From positions 1 to 64,000 of the forward strand of contig JBGAPI010000007.1 of assembly GCA_044221335.1 (NCBI GenBank): a DNA stretch of 64,000 nucleotides, read 5' to 3'. This DNA comes from JBGAPI01 sp044221335. Lineage in GTDB: Bacteria; Pseudomonadota; Gammaproteobacteria; Xanthomonadales; Ahniellaceae. Numbering within the stretch: position 1 is the stretch's first letter; each line of letters opens with the position of its first letter. The position numbers were made by a program, and so were the translations under genes. The notes below the pieces were generated by a model. It saw nothing but the letters and a program-made list of their open reading frames with translations, did no database searches and had not been told where the DNA came from. This document shows, one piece after another, positions 38,686-47,481 of this stretch.

Positions 38686-41600
38686 TCATGGCGTGCAGTT
38701 TCGCCCCAGCGTGTTGGTCAGCCGCACCAGATCCAGGTCTCCGGAGTCGAATCCCGCCTGCACCGGCGCCCAGTGGATGTGCGCGTGGTCGGCGTCGACG
38801 GCGCGGAACGAGATCGTGCCCCAGGGGTGGAGGCTCACCTGCGACGCATCGAAGTTCGGCGGGAACTGCGCGCCGCTGCCGTCGAGCGACAGCATGTCCA
38901 TCGTCGCCGTGTTGCCGCTGATCGGACCCTGGCCGTAGATCCAGTAGGAGCGGCCGTGGTCGTAGGCGTACCAGGCGCCGACCAGCTGGCGGACGCCATT
39001 GACGTCGTCGACCTCGACGGTGAGGCCGTGTCCCGGCTGGCTGGCGTTGTACCAGGCACCGGTGTGGCAGCTGCTGATCTCGTGCGACGCCGAACGCGTG
39101 TCGGCGGGCAGCGCCGTGGTCAGGCGGCTGAAGTCCATCGCGCCCTCGGTGTAGCCGGCGATGGTCCCGTTCGGGGTCCAGTGCGCGGTGTAGTGGTCGC
39201 GGTCGTCGAAGGTCAGGTCGACGCTGCCCCAGGGCTCGACGCGCACCGCGCCGCCATCGAAGTGCGGCGGGAATTCGGTGGCGCGGCCCTGGTAGAGCGG
39301 GATCGTCACGTGGTTGCCGGTCGCGGTGCCATTGCCGAACAGCCAGCGCGGCGAGCCGTTCTGGTAGGTGTACCAGGCGACCAGCACGCCGGTGACGCCC
39401 TCGCTCGGGATGGCTTCGACGAACCAGCCATGCCCGGGCTGCGCCGGGTTGTAGAACGAGCCGGTGGTGTCGGCGGCGATGCGGTAGTCGGCGGCGGCGG
39501 TGAGATCGGCGATCGGCACCCGCCAGGCTCCGCGGCCGTAGGTGAAGGCGTAGAGCTGGGTCCCGATGCTGGTGTCGGTGCCGGTTATCACCAGCTGCTC
39601 GACGATCGTGTTGACGAAGCCGGCGTCCTCCAGCGCCCAGTGCGCGCCGCCGTCGATCGAGACGAAGATGCCGATGTCGCTGCCGATGAACAGCCGCTGC
39701 GCGTTGTTCGGATCGACGGCCAGGGTGTTGACCGGCACGTCCGGCAGCGCACCGCTGCCGCTGCCGTCGATCGGGGTCCAGGTGACGCCGGCGTCGGTGG
39801 TCCGCCAGACGTGGCTGCCGCCGAAGGTGCTGTAGGTCGCATAGGCCACGGTCGCGCTGCCGGGGGCGAAGGTGAGCGACGACACCCAGCCGGTACGCGG
39901 GCTGGTTGCGGCCCAGGTGGTGCCGCTGGTCGCGGTCAGCGTCGCGCTGTTGCGGAAGATGCCGCGGTAGTTGCCGACCAGCATGACGTTGGGATTGCTC
40001 ACCGACACGGCCATCGCCGAGACCCGGTCGTAGTAGTCGCTGCCGAGCGCGGTGCTGATCGTGCGCCAGTTCCGGCCCTGGTTGTCGGTCCGCCAGATCC
40101 GGCTGCCGCCGAGATACAGCCGGTCGGGGGCCGTGGTGTCGAGGATGTAGGGCACGATGAAGATGCCCACGTCGGAAAGGCCGACGTGGGCGTTGACGAA
40201 GGAGAAGCCGCCGTCGGGGCTGCGCGCCTGGGTGAAGCCCTGGAAGCTGACGTAGAGCGTGTTGCGGTTGCGCGGGTCGATCGCGACGCTGGCGCCGTCG
40301 CCACCGTAGATGGAGCGCCAGCTCAAGTTGTTGCCGTCGCTGGTGTTGAGCACCGTGCCGTTGTCCTGCAGGCCCCCCAGGTACTGGATGCCGTCGGCGG
40401 TGACCGCGCCGGTGTAGAACTGGGTGGTGCTCATCCCGACATCGGCCTCGTGCCAGGCGATCACGCCGTTGGTGGCGGGGGCGCAGACGGCGCGCGCGCC
40501 GCGCGTGGTGTTGGCGGTGGCGTTCTCGGTGACCGAGATGCCGCCGTCATTGGTGCTGAACAGGCGGCGATTGCCGACGCCGTCGTAGCGCGGATCGAAC
40601 TTCAGCAGATGCTGGTCGGCGTGCACGCCGTCCGACGAGCTGCCGGCGTTGAACCAGTACGAGGCCTTGCCGAAACTGGCGCCGCCGTCCTCCGAGCGGT
40701 AGTGCTCCATGCCGGCCACCCAGACGACGTTCTCGTTGGTCGGGTCGACGGCAATCGCCTGGTTGTACCAGCCGGCGCTGTAGGGATCGTCGGCGCCGAA
40801 GCCGCAGGCCGAGCCCTCGAAGGTGTCGGCGTAGGACAACAGGTAGGTCGAGAGCTTGTCGGCGCTGTCGTAGCGCACCCGGGTCTGCCAGCTGCGGCCG
40901 CGGTCGGTCGAGCGCCACACGGCGTAGAGCCCGTTCCGGTAGCTGCCCGCGCCGATGTTGGCCGACACGGCGTAGACGACGTTGGGATTGGACTTCGCGT
41001 ACGCGAGCGTGGTGCGCCCCATCTCCGGGGCGGTCGCCATGCTGCTGAAGCTGCCGGCACCGCCGGCGTCCTCGTTGCGGAAGATCGCGGCCGGACAGGG
41101 GCCGCTGCAGGCGGGCGGCAGCAGGGTGCCGGCGAGGTAGTAGCGGTCGTCGGTGGAGCGCGAGGCGCAGCTCGCGAGCAGCACGTCGTGTCCGGTGTCG
41201 GGCAGCATCAGCAGGTCGTTGCAGCCCTCGTACATCGCGTTGCCGGCGCTGTCGGCGAGCCGGAGGATGCGGGAGAAGCTGGCGCCGGCGTCGTCGGAGC
41301 GCCAGATGCCGCTGTTGGTCGCAGCGTAGATCCGGCGATGGTCGTTCGGCGAGATCGCGAGGTCGGCGACGTAGCGGAAATCGTCGTTCTGGGTCGCCAG
41401 CAGGGTCTGGAAGGTCCGGCCGCCGTCGCTGCTGCGCAGGATGCCCTGGCCCCACATCGCCGCGAACGGCTGGTTGTTGTTGCGGTAGAGCTCGCCGGTA
41501 CCGGCGTAGATCGTGTCCGGTGCGACCGGGTCGATCAGCAGAGAGCCGATGTTGATGTTGCTGGTGTCGACACTCAGCGGATGCCAGCTGGCCGCAGCAT

Positions 41601-42147
41601 CGAGCGACTCCCAGACGCCGCCGGACACGCCGCCGGCGAGCATCCGGTCGGGATTGCGCGGATCGAATTCCAGAGTGCGGGTCCGTCCGGCGACGTTCTC
41701 GGGACCGAGCGGCTGCCAGCGGGGCAGCGCGCGGGACTTCTCCAGCGCCGCGCCGTCGGCGGCACGCGCGGCCGCGGCCATCGCTGCCGCGGCGGCACGC
41801 GCGCTCGGGTAGGCCGACATCGGTACGCGATCGGCGCCCGGTGGGACGCGCCGCAGCAGTTCGTACTTTGCCGCCTCGCCGGGCGCATCGGGGCGCGCGG
41901 GCCAGTGATGGGTGCGGGGATTGCGTGACTGCGCGAGCGCGCGGCGGGCCTCGGCGTCCTCGTCGCTGCCCTGGTCGGCGTATCGATGAGGTGCCGACGT
42001 GCACGCGGCGAGAAGGGCGATCGCCAGGAGCAGAGCTGCTCCCGGGCCGCCAGCCGCCAGCGAAGCGCGGCGAGCGGCACCCCGGCCGGTCGACGCCAGC
42101 GGAACAGGAAAGGGCTGTGGGCCTGGGCCCACGCTGCGGGTCGCCAT
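38686..42147 (-). CDS. Large BNR/VPS10-like propeller lipoprotein with tandem WYN-PGHG domains
   Basis: The protein has 1153 residues. After a long N-region, LLLAIALLAAC is a lipobox-containing signal peptide, so an outer-membrane lipoprotein is likely. Residues about 145-920 carry BNR/Asp-box repeats (ILRSSDGGRTFQ, IWRSDDAGASF, RSTDRGRSWQTR, RTTDAGVTWTP) of a sortilin/VPS10-type multi-bladed propeller. The last 230 residues contain two copies of a roughly 110-residue domain: GSFYNPAQPGHGWFVEAI with WYTYQNGSPRWLFGNG, and GAWYNASQPGHGLTVEV with WYAYDHGRSYWIYGQG. Unlike the other large secreted proteins here it ends TLGRNCTP, without a DGFE tail. Role unknown; binding of carbohydrate or protein is plausible. 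Confidence 0.88.
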   Translation of the reverse strand: MATRSVGPGPQPFPVPLASTGRGAARRASLAAGGPGAALLLAIALLAACTSAPHRYADQGSDEDAEARRALAQSRNPRTHHWPARPDAPGEAAKYELLRRVPPGADRVPMSAYPSARAAAAAMAAAARAADGAALEKSRALPRWQPLGPENVAGRTRTLEFDPRNPDRMLAGGVSGGVWESLDAAASWHPLSVDTSNINIGSLLIDPVAPDTIYAGTGELYRNNNQPFAAMWGQGILRSSDGGRTFQTLLATQNDDFRYVADLAISPNDHRRIYAATNSGIWRSDDAGASFSRILRLADSAGNAMYEGCNDLLMLPDTGHDVLLASCASRSTDDRYYLAGTLLPPACSGPCPAAIFRNEDAGGAGSFSSMATAPEMGRTTLAYAKSNPNVVYAVSANIGAGSYRNGLYAVWRSTDRGRSWQTRVRYDSADKLSTYLLSYADTFEGSACGFGADDPYSAGWYNQAIAVDPTNENVVWVAGMEHYRSEDGGASFGKASYWFNAGSSSDGVHADQHLLKFDPRYDGVGNRRLFSTNDGGISVTENATANTTRGARAVCAPATNGVIAWHEADVGMSTTQFYTGAVTADGIQYLGGLQDNGTVLNTSDGNNLSWRSIYGGDGASVAIDPRNRNTLYVSFQGFTQARSPDGGFSFVNAHVGLSDVGIFIVPYILDTTAPDRLYLGGSRIWRTDNQGRNWRTISTALGSDYYDRVSAMAVSVSNPNVMLVGNYRGIFRNSATLTATSGTTWAATSPRTGWVSSLTFAPGSATVAYATYSTFGGSHVWRTTDAGVTWTPIDGSGSGALPDVPVNTLAVDPNNAQRLFIGSDIGIFVSIDGGAHWALEDAGFVNTIVEQLVITGTDTSIGTQLYAFTYGRGAWRVPIADLTAAADYRIAADTTGSFYNPAQPGHGWFVEAIPSEGVTGVLVAWYTYQNGSPRWLFGNGTATGNHVTIPLYQGRATEFPPHFDGGAVRVEPWGSVDLTFDDRDHYTAHWTPNGTIAGYTEGAMDFSRLTTALPADTRSASHEISSCHTGAWYNASQPGHGLTVEVDDVNGVRQLVGAWYAYDHGRSYWIYGQGPISGNTATMDMLSLDGSGAQFPPNFDASQVSLHPWGTISFRAVDADHAHIHWAPVQAGFDSGDLDLVRLTNTLGRNCTP

Positions 42148-42227
42148 CGTCGATCTCCGTCACCGAAGTACGAAGACCAGTATAGTTCGCCCGACCCCGT
42201 TCCCGTCGAGTGGCTTCTTCGGGAAGG

Positions 42228-42827
42228 TCAGGGCGTGTCGGCGACCCAGTCGCCGAGCCGACGGAACAGCTCCCGTGCCGCCGCCGGTGCCACTCCCCGC
42301 GCACGCTCGTCGAGCGCGCGACGGACCAACTGGCGCAACTGCTGGCGATCGGCCTCCGGATGTTCGGCGAGGAAATCGTTCAGCGCGGCGTCGCCACCGT
42401 CGAGCAGGCGCTGCCGCCAGTCCTCGCGCTGGCGCTGGCGGGCGACGTCCTGGCGGTGCTGGGTCTTGGATTCCTCGAGCTGCGTGACGATCGCCGGCAG
42501 TTCGTCCTCCAGCCGCCGCATCTGCTTGGCGAGGAACTGCAACTGCCGCTTGCGCGCGATCTGCGACGTGATCCGCCGGGTGTCGTGGACGTGGCCGGCC
42601 AGCTCCTCCGACAGCGGCAGTCGCGCCAGTTCCGCGGCCGGCATCTCGGTGAGCACGCGGGCGAGCTCCAGGACGGCGAGCGCGTGGCGGCGCTGAAAGC
42701 TGCGGCTTTCCTCGTGCTCGACCCCCTCCTCGTCGACGGGTGCCGGCGAATGCGGCTGGGCCAGCGCGGCCGCGGCGGCGGCCTTGCGCATGACCTTGGT
42801 GCTGGGGTGGGTGCGGCGCTGGTTCAT
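42228..42827 (-). CDS. darP: DarP/YjgA ribosome-associated protein
   Basis: The 199-residue protein matches the YjgA (DUF615) family, dual-action ribosomal maturation protein that binds late 50S precursors. Conserved stretches are SRSFQRRHALAVLELARVLT, LPLSEELAGHVHDTRRI, RKRQLQFLAKQMRR and the C-terminal LRQLVRRALDE. Basic residues dominate as expected for rRNA contact. It diverges from pmbA with 95 bases between starts, the same neighbourhood as in E. coli yjgA-pmbA. Confidence 0.93.
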   Translation of the reverse strand: MNQRRTHPSTKVMRKAAAAAALAQPHSPAPVDEEGVEHEESRSFQRRHALAVLELARVLTEMPAAELARLPLSEELAGHVHDTRRITSQIARKRQLQFLAKQMRRLEDELPAIVTQLEESKTQHRQDVARQRQREDWRQRLLDGGDAALNDFLAEHPEADRQQLRQLVRRALDERARGVAPAAARELFRRLGDWVADTP

Positions 42828-42907
42828 GTCGGGCGTGGTGTCCTGGGGCGCGGTCGTGCGATGCTGTGCGTTTGCACGCGGCCGGGCATGGCCGCTCAGA
42901 TCATTTT

Positions 42908-42912
42908 AGGAG
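42908..42912 (+). promoter_or_regulatory. Shine-Dalgarno AGGAG for the pmbA GTG start
   Basis: AGGAG lies ten bases before GTG at 42923. No ATG in frame nearby offers a better start. Confidence 0.55.
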
Positions 42913-42922
42913 ATTCCACCCC

Positions 42923-44293
42923 GTGTCGACCCAAGCCCAACGCAGCCTCGAACGCGCCGACGACGACAGTCCGGCCGAACTCGACCGGCTGGCCAATCTC
43001 GTCGAGGACTGCCTTGCCGCCTGCCGCAAGGCCGGGGCCAGTGCAGCCGAGGTCGGGGCGAGTTCCGAGCGCGGCCTGTCGGTGAACGTGCGGATGGGCG
43101 AAGTCGAGACGATCGAGCGCACCCGGGACCGCGGCCTCTCGGTCACCGTCTACTTCGGCCAGCGCAAGGGCATGGCGAGCAGTGCCGACGCCGCCGCGGC
43201 GTCGCTGCGCGCCACCGTCGAGCACGCCTGTGCGATCGCTCGCTACACCGAGGCCGATCCGGCCGCCGGGCTCGCCGATCCTGCGCGGATGGCGACCTCG
43301 CTGCGCGACCTCGACCTCTGGCATCCCTGGGCGCTGGAAGCGGACGAGGCGATCGCGCTCGGCATCGCCTGCGAGGAGGCCGGACGCGGCGCCGATCCGC
43401 GGATCAGCAACTCCGACGGCGCCAACGTGTCGGTCGGCGCCAGCATCGGCGTCTACGGCAACAGTCACGGCTTCATCGGCCGCGAGCGCGGCACCCGGCA
43501 TGCGCTCTCGGTCGGCCTGATCGCCGGTGACGATCACGGGATGCAGCGTGATGGCTGGTACAGCCAGGCCCGCGCCGCCAGCGACCTGCAGGGCGCCTAC
43601 GACATCGGCCGGATCGCCGCCGAGCGCACCGTCGCCCGCCTCGGCGCGCGCCGGCTCGGCACCCGCGAGTGCCCGGTGCTGTTCGCGGCCGAGGTCGCGC
43701 GCAGTCTGCTCGGGCATCTCGTCGGCGCCGCCAGCGGCGGCTCGCTGTACCGCCGCGCCTCCTTCCTGCTCGACGGCGTCGGCAAGTCCTGGTTCCCGAC
43801 CTGGTTCAGCCTGGTCGAACGGCCGTTCCTGCCGCGCGGGCAGGGCTCGACCTGCTTCGACGCCGAGGGTGTCGCGACGGTCGACAGCGATCTCGTCCGA
43901 GACGGCATGCTGTCGCGCTACATCCTCGGCAGCTACTCGGCGCGCAAGCTGGGACTCGCGAGCACGGCCAACGCCGGCGGCGTCCACAACCTGCTGGTCG
44001 AGGCGCCGACGCGACCGCTGTCCGAACTGCTCGCCGAACTCGGCACCGGCCTGTACGTGACTGATCTGATGGGCCAGGGCGTCAACCTCGTCACCGGCGA
44101 CTACTCGCGCGGCGCGGCCGGCTTCTGGGTCGAGAACGGCCAGATCGCCTTCCCGGTCGAGGAGATCACCATCGCCGGGAACCTCAAGGACATGTTCCGC
44201 GGCATCGTCGCCGTGGGCGACGACGTGGACCGTCGCAGCCAGATGCTCTGCGGGTCGATCCTGCTCGACAGGATGATGGTGGCCGGCGAGTAG
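42923..44293 (+). CDS. pmbA: Metalloprotease PmbA/TldE
   Basis: The 456-residue protein is full length for TldE/PmbA, which with TldD forms a protease that trims peptides such as microcin precursors and CcdA. Recognisable parts are the N-terminal RMGEVETIERTRDRGLSVTV, SNSDGANVS, EVARSLLGHLVGAASGGSLY, STANAGGVHNL, DLMGQGVNLVTGDYSRGAAG FW and IAGNLKDMFRGIV. As in other TldE subunits there is no HExxxH motif; that lies in TldD, not seen in this window. Translation starts at GTG with AGGAG upstream. Confidence 0.95.
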   Translation: MSTQAQRSLERADDDSPAELDRLANLVEDCLAACRKAGASAAEVGASSERGLSVNVRMGEVETIERTRDRGLSVTVYFGQRKGMASSADAAAASLRATVEHACAIARYTEADPAAGLADPARMATSLRDLDLWHPWALEADEAIALGIACEEAGRGADPRISNSDGANVSVGASIGVYGNSHGFIGRERGTRHALSVGLIAGDDHGMQRDGWYSQARAASDLQGAYDIGRIAAERTVARLGARRLGTRECPVLFAAEVARSLLGHLVGAASGGSLYRRASFLLDGVGKSWFPTWFSLVERPFLPRGQGSTCFDAEGVATVDSDLVRDGMLSRYILGSYSARKLGLASTANAGGVHNLLVEAPTRPLSELLAELGTGLYVTDLMGQGVNLVTGDYSRGAAGFWVENGQIAFPVEEITIAGNLKDMFRGIVAVGDDVDRRSQMLCGSILLDRMMVAGE

Positions 44294-44351
44294 GTTGCCA
44301 CCGGCCGCGAGGATCGAGTCAGGGCTCAGGGCTGACGACGGAGAACCCCTC

Positions 44352-44464
44352 CGTCATTGCAAGGAGGAGCGCAGCGACGACGAAGCACGCCAGCGCCTCT
44401 GCTCTTGATCTCGCGGAATGGAGGGCGAAGGGCTCTGGATTGCTTCGCTGCGCTCGCAATGACG
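44352..44464. repeat. CGTCATTGC inverted-arm element, about 113 bp
   Basis: The left arm cgtcattgcaaggaggagcg and the right arm ggattgcttcgctgcgctcg then caatgacg face each other. Same family as 31060 and 54797. No gene is seen in 44294-44627 apart from this element. Confidence 0.75.
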
Positions 44465-44627
44465 GGAAACTGTCTCCCTGAGCCCTGAGCCTCGTATCGA
44501 AGCCGCGCGCATTCCGAACGACGCACCGACGGTGCAACGTGGGGATTCCTCTGCGGGCTGGAAGTCGGCGCGTCGGTTGCGCCGGAGAGAGACGGCCGGT
44601 CGTTCGGTCGACCGGCGGGTCAGATCG

Positions 44628-44885
44628 TCAGCGCCGGCCGCGCGGACGTTCGGTATGCAGCGCCACCCGGATCATCGACCCGGCCTGGTTGGAACCGTTC
44701 AACGCCGCGATCGCATTGCGCGCTTCGTGGCCTTCCATCTTCAACTCGGCAAAACCCTTGCACTCGCCGCTGAACAGGTCCTTCGCCATCCGCAGGTCGA
44801 AGACCCGGCCGTGGCTCGCGAACAGCTGCTGCAGCGCCGATTCGGTCATCGAACGCGGCAGGCCGCGCACGTCGAGAGTCAGCAT
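44628..44885 (-). CDS. Small RNA-recognition-motif (RRM) protein
   Basis: The 85-residue protein is a single RRM: RNP2-like LTLDVRGLP at the start, helix SALQQLFASHG, RVFDLRMAKD, RNP1-like CKGFAELKM, helix EARNAIAALNG and a basic tail HTERPRGRR. Bacterial single-RRM proteins bind RNA and are often cold-responsive. AGGAGA seven bases before ATG 44885 supports this start. A cold-shock protein gene lies just upstream on the same strand, 58 bases away, so a common cold or RNA-related transcript is possible. Confidence 0.9.
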   Translation of the reverse strand: MLTLDVRGLPRSMTESALQQLFASHGRVFDLRMAKDLFSGECKGFAELKMEGHEARNAIAALNGSNQAGSMIRVALHTERPRGRR

Positions 44886-44943
44886 TTCGTTCTCCTGAAC
44901 CGCGCGGCGAGATCCTCGCCGCACGGCTTTTGTCGCAGGAACG

Positions 44944-45153
44944 TCAGATCGCGGTGACGTTTTCGGCCTGCGCGCCCTTCGGGCCCTGGGTCACTTCGAA
45001 GCTGACCTTCTGGCCTTCCTGCAGGGTCTTGAAACCCGTGCCGGTGATGGCGCGGAAGTGGACGAAGACGTCCGGCCCGTTCTCACGACTGATGAAACCG
45101 AAGCCCTTGGCCTCGTTGAACCACTTGACGGTGCCCGTCTGACGATCCGGCAT
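44944..45153 (-). CDS. Cold-shock domain protein (CspA family)
   Basis: The 69-residue protein is a full CspA-type OB fold with both nucleic-acid motifs KGFGFI and VFVHF, start MPDRQTGTVKWFNEAKGFGF. It binds single-stranded RNA/DNA and acts as an RNA chaperone. GGAGAG precedes the ATG. The upstream leader (45154-45190) is unusually A/T-rich for this genome (a run of seven A then tttgaatgataaaa), in line with long regulated leaders of csp genes. Confidence 0.95.
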   Translation of the reverse strand: MPDRQTGTVKWFNEAKGFGFISRENGPDVFVHFRAITGTGFKTLQEGQKVSFEVTQGPKGAQAENVTAI

Positions 45154-45420
45154 GAAACTCTCCAAAAAAATTTGAATGATAAAAGTCGAGGCGACCCGGA
45201 TGGGTCTGCCTACTGGTGTGCGAGGGAAACGCGGGAAGAGACGATGGAGCGGATCGAACGATCAGCGGCATCGGGTCACATTCTGCTGTGAACCCGGCAT
45301 ACACAGTGCGGCGAGGATAGCAGATGTGGGAGGGACGCACGCCACGATCCTCCCGGCGCCGCTCGGCGGAGCGATCGGGGCTTGGCAACACCCCCACCGG
45401 GGTTTGCGATAATTCCGGGG

Positions 45421-46430
<1,010 letters not shown>

Positions 46431-46434
<4 letters not shown>

Positions 46435-47345
46435 CGACGCGACTCGATACGCCCGGCGCTTTCCGCGACTGGGCCGCCCGGCAATCGCCGGCGGCTCCGG
46501 TGTTCCCGCGAGCGGTGATGCTGGTCCGGCCGGTCGGCTTCCGGCTGTCGGGCGAGACCAGCACCGACAACCGCTACATGGACACGGCAAAGCAGGTCGA
46601 CCCCGAGCGCGCGCTGGCCCAGCACCGCGCGCTCGCCGACGCGCTCGCGACCGAGCTGCCGGTCCGGCAGTTCGATGGCGCGCCGGCGTCGCCCGACGCG
46701 GTGTTCCCGAACAACGTCTTCGCCACCACTGCCGACACCCTCCTGACCGGCGCGATGCGGCATCCGGAACGGCGGCTCGAGGCCGGGCGGCAGGACATCG
46801 TCGATGCGCTGGTCGCGGAATTCGGCTATCGGCTCGCGCGGCTCGATGCGGCGTCCTGCGTGTGCGAGCTGACCGGCTCCAGCGTCATCGACCGCGGTCG
46901 CGGCCTCGCGCTGCACGGTCGCACCGAGCGACTCGATGCAGCCGGCGCGGCGGCGTTCGACGCCGCGTTCGCGACGCCGGCGAGCTTCGTCTTCGATCTC
47001 GCAGCCGGCGAATACCACAGCAACGTCGTACTGGCGGTGCTGGCCTCGCGGGTGCTGCTCGCGCAGCGCGACGCCTTCGTGGATCCCGAGGCCGTCGACG
47101 CGATCGCGTCGCTGTACGGCGATCACGCGATCCTCCTCTCCGCCGAGGAGAAGGCCGGCTTCGTCGCCAATGCGATCAGTCTTCGTCCCGGGACCGTGTG
47201 GATGAGCGCCACCGCGGAGCGCGCGCTGGCGCAGCCGACGCGCGCCCGCCTGCGTCGCGCCGGACTGGAGCTGAGGACGGTGGCGATCGACGAGATCGAG
47301 AAGGCGGGCGGCTCGCTGCGCTGCTGCGTCGCCGAGTTGTTCTGA
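46431..47345 (+). CDS. CtlX-like amidinotransferase-fold hydrolase
   Basis: The 304-residue protein belongs to the guanidino-group modifying superfamily, close to CtlX (citrulline utilisation hydrolase) and arginine-deiminase-related proteins. Visible active-site blocks are FPNNVFATTAD, CELTGSSVIDRG, the His in GEYHSNVVL and the C-terminal catalytic Cys in GGSLRCCVAELF. The substrate may be citrulline or a related ureido or guanidino compound. The start ATG overlaps the dusA stop by four bases, so the two are translationally coupled though functionally unrelated. Confidence 0.88.
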
Positions 47346-47445
47346 GCCCGAGGGAGGAGCAGCGTCGGGCGTAAGGTCCGCGGGGCGTCAGCCGGGGCCG
47401 AGACCTTTCCGGTCGCGGCTCACGCCGCTCCGACATCGCGGCCTA

Positions 47446-47472
47446 CGCCGCTCCTGGGGAGTAGGAGCGGCG
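47446..47472. terminator. Perfect 10-bp hairpin between convergent genes
   Basis: Arms CGCCGCTCCT and AGGAGCGGCG enclose seven bases. It lies ten bases past the minus-strand sialidase-like gene and about 100 bases past the CtlX-like gene, so it may terminate both. It is made of two facing REP halves (GTAGGAGCGGCG), and a further REP-like stem lies at about 47412-47431. Confidence 0.55.
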
Positions 47473-47481
47473 GGGTCGCTG

